A DNA stretch of 64,000 nucleotides. It comes from Cliona cf. orientalis (taxonomy: Eukaryota; Porifera; Demospongiae; Clionaida; Clionaidae). A model generated the notes under the pieces. The model saw only the letters and a list, made by a program, of their open reading frames with translations. It searched no databases and had not been told where the DNA came from. A program made the translations under genes and the position numbers. Below, piece after piece: positions 45,101-56,639 of the stretch. Numbering within the stretch: position 1 is the first letter of the stretch; every line of letters starts with the position of its first letter. The stretch covers positions 11,191,079 to 11,255,078 of the forward strand of contig OZ005689.1 of the NCBI GenBank assembly GCA_963930775.1, read 5' to 3'.

Positions 45101-46415
45101 TTATGTTCAGCTCATGGAGATAGTGGATTTGCTGATGGCTCCTGCTATATCAGAGGACGAAGTTGCCGAACTTGGTGTATTGATTCATCAACATCACACT
45201 CTCTTTGCACAGCTCTATGGCAACTCCAGTGTGCTTCCGAAGCATCACTTTATGATTCATATGCCACGCCTCATTTTGAAGTAAGCTAATATACAATAAT
45301 ATCATACACATACACACATAATATTATTATTACATGTGTGTGCATACACTTTAATAGGAGTATTATTGTACTATGTTGAATGTGCAGGTATGGTCCACTT
45401 GTACGCCACTGGACAATGCGCTATGAGGCTAAGCATAACCACTTGAAGAAATTGGCTCAGAATATAGGTAATTTCATCAACATAGCATGGACATTGGCCT
45501 CTCGTCACCAGTACTGGCAGTGTTACAAGTGGCAGGAAGGTGATGTAATGGATGATGAGCCTGAAATTGGACCAGGTACATACACCGTAGTATCCCAGAT
45601 GAGTATCCATGGGCGCTCAAAAATAATTCACACATTGTACTTAGGATAATAATATTATGGGATTTATTACTTAAAATATTTTCGGACAGCCTGGCTTGTG
45701 CAAAAACTAGACGCACAAAAATACATTCGCAATATTAACGATAATGTGGTACAGGATCGTTTGTCCGAAAACTATTTATTTAAATATTTTAGACGCGAAA
45801 TATTTGTGATTTACGGTACATTGAATTATTACTGTAGTACAAACATGCACATAATGTACTTGGCTCAAAAACATAACAGTGGTACATGATACATCATTTT
45901 ACAGGTGATTTGGTGGCCTCCAGGAGTAGACCTTGTGAGATATCAGTCTATGAAGACTGCTTCAGGTCAGTCACTAAAATGGTAATGTAGGCTAGCTATA
46001 CTCGTAAGCTCATAAAAATTAATTATAATCACTAAAAGGTGTTGATATTGTGCATGGTTAGGTGTTTATCTTTCCATTCTATAGAACCTCTTGGATTAGA
46101 CGAAATGGTATCTTGTTCAAGCCAGGGTGCGTGCTGACTTTAGGAGTTGAGAATGATGACCCTTCGTTTGGGAGAGTGGAGGCCATATACATTGCCAACT
46201 CAAACACCGTGTACTTTCACATTGAAGTGATGTGTACACTTCAGTATAGTACACACCGCCATCTCTATATCGTTGAAAAGACACACAACTTCAAGACAAT
46301 TTGTTTTGAATCTTTGTACTCTGTGTTTCCTCTTCATTTACGTAGAGTGATAGTCAATGGCTCAGTTTGTTTGTGTGTTATACCCAAGCACCACATTCTC
46401 AATACACTGCAGTAG
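42140..46415 (+). CDS. EnSpm-like transposase with C2H2 zinc fingers (tnp2-like)
   Basis: Twelve coding exons: 42140-42401, 42469-42812, 43010-43159, 43246-43423, 43491-43642, 43712-43885, 43995-44138, 44427-44652, 45019-45280, 45388-45575, 45905-45965 and 46085-46415. Phases agree throughout and the product is 823 aa. Residues about 4-60 contain two C2H2-type fingers (CPLCGDVTVAKHAQLMTHIR, then CNRQGCKRTFRKFTVYKNH). The central region has LPDVMHDLLEGTLQFE, the motif that marks this transposase group in animals. It also has KHHFMIHMPRLILKYGPL and VRHWTMRYEAKHNHLKKLA. The protein should bind and cut the CACTG ends. It is divergent from the SAM-protein gene, about 1.4 kb between start codons. 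Several introns hold MITEs without harm to the splice sites. Catalytic residues cannot be assigned by eye. Confidence 0.86.
44261..44363. repeat. Short MITE, second copy of the 37842 family
   Basis: Ends TTTGTTGG and CAACTACCAACAAA; shares CCCATAGCCGGCAAATTGCC and TTGGTTGCTAGGCAACTACC with 37842-37955. In intron 7 of the transposase gene, beside (CA)n microsatellites. Confidence 0.7.
44666..44929. mobile_element. hAT-like MITE, CAGGGTTGCATACAGG ends, 5-bp target duplication
   Basis: Ends CAGGGTTGCATACAGG and CCTGTATGCAACCCTG in inverted orientation; GTAGG flanks both sides (44661-44665, 44930-44934). 264 bp in intron 8 of the transposase gene. Confidence 0.8.
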
Positions 46416-46654
46416 ACTACAAAACAGTGTAGTGTACTTTTTATTATATGCTGTGTGTATTATCATTGTATTCAGTCAAATTTAAAATCTGTTCCTAAGC
46501 TAAGCGCTGATCTCATCTCCTATACATGTAGACATGCAATGTTATTATTGCATGGACAAACCAGAAACTGATAAATTAGTCGTGTGATAGGGGTTGGGTA
46601 GCTATAATATGGTTTAGATTACTAGTAGAGATCATTAGAGCCTTTGGGGGATTA

Positions 46655-46785
46655 GAGCATGATAAGGGTATCACATCAATACCCCATATGGTAAGGGTAT
46701 TACATCAATACCCTCATGGTACTCTCATAATACCCCTGCTATTTCAGCTGAGAGTTGGGGTATTCCCACAGTACCCCTATTTTAA
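46655..46785. repeat. Right subterminal repeats of the EnSpm-like element
   Basis: TAAGGGTATTACATCAATACCC occurs in near-tandem form, followed by further ATACCCC words and the terminal GTACCCCTATTTTAACAGTG. The word family is shared with the left end. Confidence 0.6.
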
Positions 46786-46790
46786 CAGTG

Positions 46791-47440
46791 AAGTAGCACC
46801 CGTATCCGTTAGTGTGCGTGTACATGCCATAAAAAATAATCACTATTAGGCTTCATGTCTTAGGCTATTGATACTTTTGCTTTATTAAGCTAAAGCACAT
46901 AATAATAATATTATTATGCATCTTCATGAATGAATGCATAATGAGAATCAAACATTATTTAATGCTCAAAGTTGAAACCTCAAAGGGCCGATTCCAAAAT
47001 GCGCTGAGCGAAGCCTCATCCCAAGTTTAGCACAATTGATAAGGTAATCTTTAAATCCTATCTAATTGATCCTTAATTTGTTCAACTTCATAACAAGCAA
47101 TGCCATATGCATACGCACCGACACAACATTTGAAAAATGCCCCATCATAGCAAATTTTTACTACAAACACCACAAAGTGATAACAGACATGATTGAGTGT
47201 TGATTGCACAGTGTATGAACTAAAATGGCTTCAGTGAGAGAGACAAGGGACCGAGGTCTGATAACAAGTATACTGGTAGCTTGCATTGTCGATCATTATG
47301 TTATGAGGCTGCCACAGGTAGTTATAATTGCTATGTATCAATGACAAGCAGCCATTAGCGAAGTACCTAAAATAATGATATTTAGATCAACTGTTACGAT
47401 AACATTTGCGTCTGTCACATCACAGCATAAACATGAAATT
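46791..47440. repeat. Receptor 3'-end repeat, copy 3 continued and copy 4
   Basis: Resumes the sequence cut at 36894 (AGTAGCACCCGTATCCGTTAG, also at 36645) and then repeats the words of copies 1 and 2 (CTTCATGAATGAATGC, CATAACAAGCAATGCCAT, GCTTCAGTGAGAGAGACAAG). It merges into the alternative last exon of the receptor gene at 47338-47366. Confidence 0.72.
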
Positions 47441-47597
47441 ACCTGTAAGTTTGGAGTAGGAAAATGTAACATGAGAGACAACAGCACTGTAGGTTCCTGC
47501 ACTGGGATGACTACTAGTAGAGGCACCCCTTCCACTTTCAAATTGCCCATCATTTTGGTTGCTACTCTCATTCGGCTCATTAGCTTGCTCATCAAAA
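47338..47597 (-). CDS. Alternative cytoplasmic-tail exons of the Ig/FN3 receptor gene
   Basis: Two minus-strand exons, 47443-47597 (phase 2 in, 1 out) and 47338-47366 (ending TGA), with clean splice sites. They fit in phase after exon 9 of the receptor gene at 48659-48722, skipping exons 10 and 11, and would replace its short tail by about 61 residues with Ser/Asn-rich sequence and the tyrosine motifs TYSAVV and YSKLT. The alternative view, that they belong to a neighbouring duplicated gene whose other exons are lost, cannot be excluded. A degenerate copy of the first exon lies near 57346-57409. Confidence 0.6.
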
Positions 47598-48419
47598 CTG
47601 CTTGGATTATTACACATAATATTACATGCGTAGTACATGTACATGCACATGTGTAATAATATTATTATTATACATGCTAATGTACAAAACTTAATATTGG
47701 CTTTATATCTAAAATACTCTAGGTCCACCAGAGAATATTAGTTTCAGAATATTATTGCAAGAATAGACGGTCATGAGGGAAGCAGTGGTATTGCAAACAA
47801 AAATATTAATTTTTATGACATTCATTGGTTATGCTATAATTATACGTAGTCATTAAATTTTTTATATACTAGGTGTGAGAGAAACTAGGATATGTACTAG
47901 CAGCTGTGACTAATCATACTGAATAATGTACATAGTATAAGGATAATTAAGTAATTAATTAGAACAGTAGTTCTTGGTTATTCACACTTAGAGTACATCA
48001 CCCACCAATATTTACTAGGGAGATTTCACTGAATCTTTTTCAGTTGATTAATTATAATCCCTCAATATATCTATAGATGAATCAGTCAATTTTCTCCTTA
48101 CCATAAAATTTGATGTGAAAGCTGCAATTAGTACCTAGTTAGCCTATGGGGTCGGACATAATATTATAATTAATACGTACCCTCTCATGGACATTTCAAC
48201 AGCTACCCACCATGTTCAAGATGTTTCTTCAATCTATCATTATGACATAACATATTGATCGTTAAATTAGCCATGCAACTTCTCGAATCATAATAATTAT
48301 TATGTGGTATAAAAATTTCAGCATAACTATATCAACAGACTAGCACTTACAATTAATTATTTAAGCCACAACAAATAACAGAGTACTTTATAATAATATT
48401 ATTATAGATAAAAAACTTA

Positions 48420-51400
48420 TTACACCACAATAACCTCAATTACATGTTCATCTGCTTGAGGTGAGTCAGTAGAGAGTTGTTGTAATATACTACTAACATG
48501 ATACTTCTTTCGACACTAGAAAATAAAATTCAACCATTGCTCTCATATTAGTTATACCACAACTTACATTATGAATGGACTGAATTAAGCCCACTATTCT
48601 ATAAAGATACACCATTTATCATAAAGTACAAAATAATGATGATTAGATAGAAACAAACCTTTTCTTGCAACCAATAATTATTACAGCAACAAGTAGAATA
48701 AATAATATTATGAGCAACACCACTACAATGATCAATAAGTATATAAACACACAAATTAATGCATTTTGATCAACCTTCTATCATGCAATGTATACCTTAC
48801 CCACAATCAAGACAATAATTATGCCTATATCCAATACACCATCTGGACCTTATAAAATATAATTATAGTTTATGGTGAAATATCAACCTTTATACACAGA
48901 AATATATATAATGATGCTTACTTGAAGGTGGAGTAGGGACTACTTCCACAAGACTAAAAACACCAATCTGGTAGTCAGTCAGGTTGACTCCTTCAAAACA
49001 TCCATAAGCCGTGTCATCAGATCTGTTGAACTTGTGACTTGATTCAACGTTCATCAGTCCGCTAGAGCTGAGCTGAGAGACTCGCTGATGTACCACTGCT
49101 ACACAGCCAGTGGAAATATTATCCAGGAAGGTACAGTTGACACAAACACCAGTTGAGGTGTAGTGGAGCTGATAGTCAAAGGAAGGTTGTACATCACCAC
49201 CTAATTATAACATTCCATAATTATAGCTAATTGTTATTACGATAATATTATTATAATAATAAAAGTATGTAACTCACGTTCAAAAAGGTATAAATCTCTT
49301 GGTGTTGTGGCACTTCTGCTAAAAGGTAATCCATTTTCTTCCATCACAAAGACTGACACCTTGTATTGGCCTCTAGGGAGATTAGTCATGGCAATAGTCC
49401 TGCGTAAATTTGAACGATGCATGAAGTGGTATTTTGTCGTAGTAGAGTCATTATCTGCCGAATAAACCACAATGAGTATGCCAATGGCTGATGAGCCAGG
49501 GATGAAATCACCAGTCACACTGATTCCTCCAGCCCTGGATGAGTACACAGTGACATTTTGGAACGCGTGACTACCTGGAAAAAAATAATAATAAGAGACA
49601 ATGTATAACTAGCTAGGGTGAGGACACTTACTAATTTCGAATAAATTTGTGATTGGATGTTCACTGCAACCCAGAGCCAAAACTTGACAGTTCCACAGCC
49701 TTCGATATGGAAGAGACTGACTAAGAGTTGTGCTGTTAGCATTTGTGTCTTGTGTATTAGTCATTGCAAATATTGTATTGGATAATTCTTCAGTTCCATC
49801 AACAGTAGTTAAATTAAGGAAATATGAAGCAGGTTTAACTCCAGTACCCTGTGATTAACATTCGTGATAATTAATGTAATTAATATAGCCGTGCATGTTG
49901 TGACTCACATCATCTCTGAAATGGATTACCGCAGTAACCATTGTTGATCTACTACCGAACAATGCCATGATGCTTGTCTCTGGATCAGTGAGTGATATGA
50001 ACATTTCTGGAAAGAATAACTCATTTATAGTATACACTATACTAAAGCTAAAAGATCAATTGTCTGCCCATTAGTAACAATTATATACTGTGGTCATACC
50101 CAGAGGGTTGCATGTAAGTTAAGCAACTGTATAATATTATATTGCTGCAAGCAAATACAATGTTGTAATACCTTCCTTAGTGTTACTTGTTCCATTTTGT
50201 GCATCCTGTCCATTACTCCTTGGAGTGATAGTGATGCGATAAATGCATCCTTGCTGTAGTCTGTTGTCAACAAAGCGTGGCTCAGTCACATTACAGTCAC
50301 CAATAACCAGATCATCCACTCCACAAGTGATGTTGTACACCTCCACACAGTAGACAATGTCTGGATCAACACCAGTCAGGTCCAGGGAAAATGGAGGCAT
50401 CCAAGTGATGGTGGAGGAATTTCGTTTAATCTCAGTCACCATGTTCAATGGACCTACATGACATTGTACATATATACTGTACTACTGTAGTTAAGAAATT
50501 TTGGCAGATTAGATTTATATAGGAAGTTGCTCAAACAGATTGCCAATTAAACTGCTGAATATCATTATCTGGCAATCTTTCTGATTAGATACACACCATA
50601 TCAGGAGCTTGCTCACCTTGTATTAAGAGGTTTACTGGTGTTGTGTCGTTTGAGCCACCACCTTGAATGTTTGCTGCACACACAATTATAGTCTCATTGT
50701 ATTTTTCCTGAGCATCTATGCTCAGAAGGTTCACTACATCATTATTTTCATCCAGAGTCGTGCTAATTGTGATACCAGGATCTGGATGGAGCTTATTGAA
50801 AGTCACTGGTGTTTCATTCATCCTCCAGAAAATGTTATGAGCATTTTGATTCTGACATCTGAATACAGCCATCTGCCCAACTCCAACCACTTGTGAAGAT
50901 GGAGATATGGTGAAAGCTACAACATGGACATAAAGCACACCAGTTACATCTAATTTTAATATAGAATCACATAATATATTTATACTTGATGTGATATAAT
51001 GTAGTATAGTTGCAGATAATAAGTAAATTACATAGCTATAGCCAACCATGCACAGCATGTGTGCAGAATTTAACTTTATGTGCCACCTGGCCTTGATTAT
51101 ACTGCAAGAGTCTGCCTATTGTCCCAGCCCTTCCTATGTTAATGGTACTCCTACTCAGATTGGCTCTGACCTTTTTTGCAAGGTGTACATGAAGCATCCC
51201 TGTATGTACACTCATGTAGGTCAACATAATTTGAGTTTTAATTAATGGTTTGGCCTGAGGATGGTTGATGCTTACTTGTTAAACATGCATGTACTAGAGA
51301 ATGATTCACCATGGCATGGGATTGGATAAGCTCTCATATTCAAATACATGCAAAATGCTGCAGGCATGACATTGTTCAGTGGCCAGAAAGAGGTTGTTAC

Positions 51401-51816
51401 CAGTCTGTACGTGGCAGGGCTGCCATATTATAAATCTTTAAATTTGACAATAAATCCTATGAAACATACCCCCCAAGTCCTTCAGATAATCACTGTACCC
51501 GGCTTATGGGAGTAGACGGCTAAGTAATATATTATTCCTAATTATGCTATTGAAATGAACGGAAAGTGATGCTCAATAATGCTAATAATATAAATATTAA
51601 GATAAAATCCTAATCTTTGGCGGCACTCAGGCTGTAGTCTCGTTGACGCCTGCATAGACCGCGATGCCTGTTGAATTGCCACGGCTCACCATTGCATGCA
51701 TAGAAAACTCAACACATATCAATGAATGTCGCGGCACTTATATTACCTTGGCCAGAGACAGCCGCGGCGAATGCTATTAGGAAGAGCAAAGCCTCCAATG
51801 GAACTCGGAGAGCCAT
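48420..51816 (-). CDS. Type I membrane protein with Ig and FN3 domains (sponge-type receptor)
   Basis: Eleven coding exons with agreeing phases: 51747-51816, 50617-50916, 50172-50453, 49909-50006, 49632-49848, 49278-49574, 48922-49200, 48801-48848, 48659-48722, 48568-48598 and 48420-48515, total 593 aa from the ATG at 51814-51816. An in-frame ATG at 51864 would add 16 residues before the signal peptide. Residues 1-23 are a signal peptide (LEALLFLIAFAAAVSGQG). Exon 2 is one Ig domain (AVFRCQNQ, W, YNETIIVCAAN), exon 3 one FN3 domain (STITWMPPFSLDL, YRITITPRSN). Exons 4-7 form further extracellular modules rich in N-glycosylation sites. Exons 8-9 encode the transmembrane segment (VVLLIILFILLVAVIIIGCKK). 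The tail is short (about 45 residues). Adhesion or recognition at the cell surface is likely; the ligand is unknown. No defect found. Confidence 0.86.
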
Positions 51817-51864
51817 TTTAGAAACGGAAGAGGTCCCACTACTAGGAGCGAGGGAGAGCCTCAT

Positions 51865-52727
51865 CTTCGATCCCTGAAATTCACAGGACACGTAATTTCT
51901 ACAATGGGACTTACACGAGTCTGATCAGTGCAGCTAGCCGTGGGTACGGTTTTATGTCTGCCCAGCTCGTGCTGCTCCACCCACCCCATACAAATCTAAG
52001 TCCTTACTGGTATCGCACTAACGCAGGTACGCGTGGGCGTACGACCCTTTACCAATCCAGTCCCTACATTAAACAGCATTGAATAGTCCTTAGTATCAGA
52101 ATGTAATATATATATATATACATCAACCACTGCCTACTGTAAGATCACGTTCTCTTCTTCTTTGGGCTTACTATTAAATTTTTGTACTATCATGATGATT
52201 ATATGGTTATCTACTTGAAAGTGAGAGAGCATGAATCTGGAATGGTGAAAGATGTGAAAGACAAGATACAAAGTTATACTCAATAATTATGATGATGATC
52301 AGAAGAGAATTATTATAATTATTGCTTACAGGAGGATATCATACCATAAATCATAGATATCATTGAATATGGCAGCATAAATACCATGAAGCTTAAGGTT
52401 CAATGAAACTAGTTTCCAAACACCATGAAGAGTTAAGTAGTATAACCCACTGCATGTGGTACCATTAGAAAACCACAGCATAGCTGACTTGTATATACTG
52501 TGATGCCACAAACCAGATATTAGGGAATCCACAAGCACCACCTTCTGGGGTGTATGAGACTTTTACAGTACCTATATACTGTACATGTACATGGGGTTGG
52601 TTAGCAATTTATATTTCCTTTGAATTGACACGTACAAGGACCAATTTGCTCTGCCCTCCTTCGTGTGAGCCCCACCTTCTCTGCCACTTCTGCACATTAT
52701 CTGATCCTCTTAATATGCAAAGCGTTA
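51865..52727. other. Upstream region of the receptor gene, no other gene seen
   Basis: Contains the likely promoter (no clear TATA within the first 100 bp upstream) and a short AT microsatellite near 52109-52122. No further exon supported. Confidence 0.45.
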
Positions 52728-54045
52728 TACCGTAGGACAGATTTTAATTGCACAGTTTAATGATTGCGTTCTAGTCAAGTCAGGCCAAATTGCGAATCCA
52801 ATAATTGCGAAGGACGACCCCGTACCGTACTATAGTTAGGCATATTACATCAAAATTTTAGGTTATCCCTTACACTTTCTTTGCTACACATAATAATAAA
52901 GGAGGCTTCAAGATACAATTTAGTCTTTGTTCCGTAAAATTTTATTGAGTGGTTGCGGAGATATGGCTGTTTTAATATTTCTAAACATCACAATTTTTCT
53001 GCCAGGCTTGTATGTACTATTCCAATAGGGGAATGGCACGTAACATGTTGATTGCTTTAGAGGCCTATATATAACTCAAAACGTATATTACTGATTGACT
53101 CCAAACTTGAAATATAGCCTGTAAGTACCTCTCTACTTATTCTACTGATGAATTTAACGTGCATTAAAAATTTGGTGTGCATACCGGTTTGACTGCTATT
53201 GTAGCTAATACTTCACTGCCTCAGAATTCCAGAAGCTGACTTCATGTTGAAATTTCCAGTTTAGATGTCCACTCAAACACATACATAAACTCTCATAGTG
53301 GTACACACACATGTTCACACATGTACATGCACATTACGCACATATTAATATTGTTTTCTGAAGTGGAATCTATTCTTAAAGTGTAAGACAAGCCCCGAGT
53401 TCCTTAGAAGCAACAAAGAGTTTAAAGTGCGTGCACTTTCTATGTAGCATATTTTTTGGCAAAAATAGTTTAACTAGGGGTAGTTTGAGCCAAAAATTTC
53501 ATTTTTCATATTTTCAACGTATTTTCTCATATGTACACATGCTATTTTACACAAAGTAAAATGCCGATTGACCTCTTTTCGACCGAACACTTCAAAAATG
53601 GTTGAAACTACTGAAAAATTTGAAATCAGCACCTTGAAGTACCCCTAGAAGCATAAAATGCCCTGGAAAAGTGAGCAGCATGGAGCAAGTTGAAGTTATC
53701 CATCAGCAATATTTGTGTGCCACAGTAGTTGAGTATGTGGAGTTTTCCTGAAGCCCTGCAATGCCGGAAGTGGTTACAACCCAACACTTTGGATACTGCA
53801 GTGTAGTGCTATCTTTGCTGAAGCCTGTGGTGCAAGTTTGGTGTTTGTAGCACATTGTAGTGAGTAGTTATGATCCCTGAAATTTCATAATATTTAAATG
53901 TGTGCAGGTTATTTATAGGCAATTTTTGTGTGCCTACTATAGTATACGTGCACGTTTATGTTTGTGAATCTATTAATTGCGAAACGTAGAAAAACTCGCA
54001 ATTCACAATTAATAGATACTCGCAATTAAAACCCGACCTACGGTA
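52728..54045. mobile_element. TIR element with CCGTAGG ends, interrupted or full-length version
   Basis: Ends CCGTAGG...TTTTAATTG and inverse, with TA on both sides, as in Tc1/mariner-type MITEs. Compared with the 207-bp copy at 57109-57315 it carries an extra 1.1 kb between two copies of TACTATAG (52828-52835, 53935-53942). The extra part is non-coding. Confidence 0.7.
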
Positions 54046-54554
54046 CTAGTGCATTCAGATTGAATTATTATACTGTTCCATTTTTGGGGTTTTATGCCTT
54101 AGGGCTACGATTATTTGCGGTTACAAAATAATATTTAGCGGATTTTAGAATTTAATACTCGCAGGTATAATAATATAATATTTATAGCGAAAATTGGGTA
54201 AATTGCTAATTTTGCTAAATTCAGTACCCACAAACAAAGTATTATTCCTGGCCATGAAAGATTAGTAAAATTATATTAATTCGGACATACTCGATACACA
54301 CATACCCCACAAATGCATAATGTATTTATAATAAAGAGGAGCTGTTTGGGGTAGTAAAGTGCTCATTACTAATAACATTTTTGCAGATATGTGCATGTGG
54401 CTCTGCTAAAATGCTACCCCATAGTCGTTAATAACTGGCAACGAGGTGAATAAATAAAAGTAATAGCAATCACACTCATAAATTTAATATACTGTTTGTC
54501 GTACTTCAATAATATAAGTGATGCTGAATAATAATTAACTTTTTGCTGCATTAG

Positions 54555-54834
54555 CTACTGTGTGTAATTCTCATCACCATCTGACACAACAGCTCTCTTC
54601 TTATTGCCACCCTGCGGATTTCCCGGCAAATCTCCCACCAATACCACATCCTCGTCCTTTCCATACTGGGGTGCACCAAAAGTGGAATTTCCCGACTCAC
54701 TCCCATTGAGAGTGAGTGTCAGGTGGAGCTTATTTCTCTCTTTTCCATTCTTCTTCAAACCCGTGACCCTAGCTGCTTGTGCACACACAGTGCTTGTCGA
54801 TCTTGGATTGTTATTGCATGTCAGGTACGTGTGC
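54555..54834 (-). CDS. Terminal exon of an unknown gene (partial)
   Basis: Minus-strand exon from a TTGCAG acceptor (ends 54835) to TAG at 54555-54557, 93 codons after one carried-over base. It reads HTYLTCNNNPRSTSTVCAQ, then basic GLKKNGKERNK, LHLTLTLNGSESGNS and an acidic end (DGDENYTQ). YLTCNN with C and STVC could be the last strand of an Ig-like or other disulfide domain. No upstream exon was found; a MITE (54865) lies right before it. Function unknown. Confidence 0.42.
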
Positions 54835-54864
54835 CTGCAACCAAAGAAAACATTGATCGTGAAT

Positions 54865-55113
54865 CAGTGGCGTAAGAAGATGTTTTTGAACAGGGGGGGC
54901 TGTAAATAAAATTGCGTGCAAAGCACGAAAAAATTTATTTTGTATCACACGATACGCCTTCAAACCATGTTCATTATTATGCTAATTTGGCTGTAAAGTA
55001 GACTTTACATCACAAATCTGAAGATGTTACAGGCCCACTTGGCAGACAAGATGGGGGGGGGGGGGGGGGGGGGGGGCTATAGCCCCCCAGCCCCCCTGCT
55101 TCTTACGCCAGTG
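54865..55113. mobile_element. hAT-like MITE, CAGTGGCGTAAGAAG ends
   Basis: Starts CAGTGGCGTAAGAAG and ends CTTCTTACGCCAGTG, the same end family as 23292-23645. It contains a run of 24 G (55053-55076) and repeated GCCCCCC words. No target duplication is evident. Confidence 0.62.
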
Positions 55114-55720
55114 TAATGTATTGCTCAACACTGTACAGCACCTGCTTCTATCCAAGGTAGGTATAGGCTAGCTAGTATAATAATATTGTAGAGTACGCTA
55201 GTCAGGTGAGGATATAAGCCATATGTACAGCTGATCAAATCCCAACCTCCCCAGACCTCTGATAATTAATACTTTCTAAGCCAAGGCCACTATAATTGTA
55301 TACAGTGCTTCAGAAAGCCTCCCCCCTCCAAATTTTAATTAATGTGGAGGGGTAAAAGTGATCAAACCATGCATGTGTACCCGTCATGTGAATTGTTACA
55401 AACCATAAGATGCATGTTAGTTTAAATAAAACCCCATGGCCACCAGTCCTTATTAAGTCAAGAGCAACTAGTAATAGTTACTGCCCAGTTGCCCAGGGTT
55501 TAGGGCAACCCAAACCCGAGGGTGTAGCCCGAGGACAAGGGTGGTTTACGTTGCCATAAATCCCTGGCAACTGAGTAATTTATATATCCCGTCTGATTAG
55601 TCCACAGCGCGGTGTGTGCGTTTTCTTCCATAGCAACACTTTTACAGTAAACAAAACTAATCATGAAGTATGCACAGTGATATAATTTATATTGATCAAA
55701 TATGAAGTGAAACAGAGATT
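55114..55720. other. Non-coding interval with a foldback repeat
   Basis: 55470-55580 folds on itself (CAGTTGCCCAGGGTTTAGGGCAAC against GTTGCCATAAATCCCTGGCAACTG, unequal by a few bases) around CCCGAGGGTGTAGCCCGAGG, a foldback-type repeat like the one at 38008. No gene seen. Confidence 0.45.
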
Positions 55721-55921
55721 CTAGATCTGGTTGATTGGAATTACTGCCAGTGGGAGGGAAAGAATCTGATGGTCACATTCATAAGACTTATAGCAATGTT
55801 TAGAAGCAGAATCTTGTGCATCATCAGAAGTATCTTTTGTTTGCAGGGGATAACTACTGGTACCAGGACTAGTGATTCCACTAGGAGGTCTCTCTGGCTC
55901 CAACGTGAAGTAGATGTGATC
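55721..55921 (-). CDS. Terminal exon of a receptor-like gene, tyrosine-based tail (partial)
   Basis: 67 codons (phase 0 in) from the acceptor ATTCCAG to TAG. It opens DHIYFTLEPERPPSG, comparable in phase and layout to the tail exon at 27332-27473 (HTYVNLGPPSG). It has IYFTL and YPLQ motifs, then an acidic Ser-rich stretch (DTSDDAQDSASK). Interpreted as the cytoplasmic end of a receptor paralogue; no transmembrane exon was found next to it. Confidence 0.5.
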   Translation of the reverse strand, partial: DHIYFTLEPERPPSGITSPGTSSYPLQTKDTSDDAQDSASKHCYKSYECDHQILSLPLAVIPINQI

Positions 55922-56292
55922 CTGGAATTATTGTGTGTATGTACACAGTAATTGTGAGCACAGGAGATAGTTATGATAATAATATTATTATACAATTAAA
56001 CATGACATTGTATATACTGCAGATCTAGCACACATGCACAAGTAGTGATCTATACTTCAATTAAATTTTTGGCTTTCTTCCCAATACCTAGGCTATAATA
56101 GGCAATAGCTGCCTTGTATGAGCAGGTGCTTTGGAAGAGAGTTATGAAAATAATTATTATACAAGCATGAATGCAAAGTGCCAGTGAATCTAATTATCTT
56201 GTGTATCTTGTGCAGTGGTGCGTGTGCACATTTAAGTGGCTATGAAGAACATCACTATTCTATTAATGCTTACAGTGGGTCATGACAGTTTA

Positions 56293-56293
<1 letters not shown>

Positions 56294-56327
<34 letters not shown>
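56294..56327. repeat. (GT)n microsatellite
   Basis: Seventeen uninterrupted TG units; nothing else of note around it. Confidence 0.85.
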
Positions 56328-56329
<2 letters not shown>

Positions 56330-56639
56330 GGGAGGGGCTATTGCCAAGACATCCCATGCTCTGGCTAATTGGCAGGAATGTTGCGAACTGTAGGGCAATA
56401 TAGTTTACGAGTAGCCTGTTTTTGCAGTACACATGCCAATAATATACCGGTACCACATTTGTACACGTTCAAGTATGGTTGCTTTCAGTAACAATCACAT
56501 CACGAATGCAATATTGCTGCTCTTGAACATCAAAACTCTTGTAATGATGTGCATTATTATTACTACTATTGTGTTCTCCCACTAATATTATTATTGTAGC
56601 AGATCCTCTGTATACATTTACCTTTAAGTAACTGTTATT

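Larger units (their letters stand above)
36895..46790. mobile_element. EnSpm/CACTA-like DNA transposon, 9.9 kb, two divergent genes
   Basis: Begins CACTGTTAAAATAAGGGTAC and ends in the inverse (GTACCCCTATTTTAACAGTG). AA precedes and follows it; related uninterrupted sites at 36641 and 47341 read ATGACAAG, which fixes the insertion and shows a 2-bp duplication. Subterminal regions carry clusters of GGGTATT/AATACCC words. A SAM-domain gene (minus) and a C2H2/tnp2-like transposase gene (plus) are transcribed divergently, and both give uninterrupted spliced frames. MITEs are nested in introns and in the shared promoter region. Assignment to EnSpm rests on CACTG ends and the PDVMHDLLEG motif. Confidence 0.82.
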
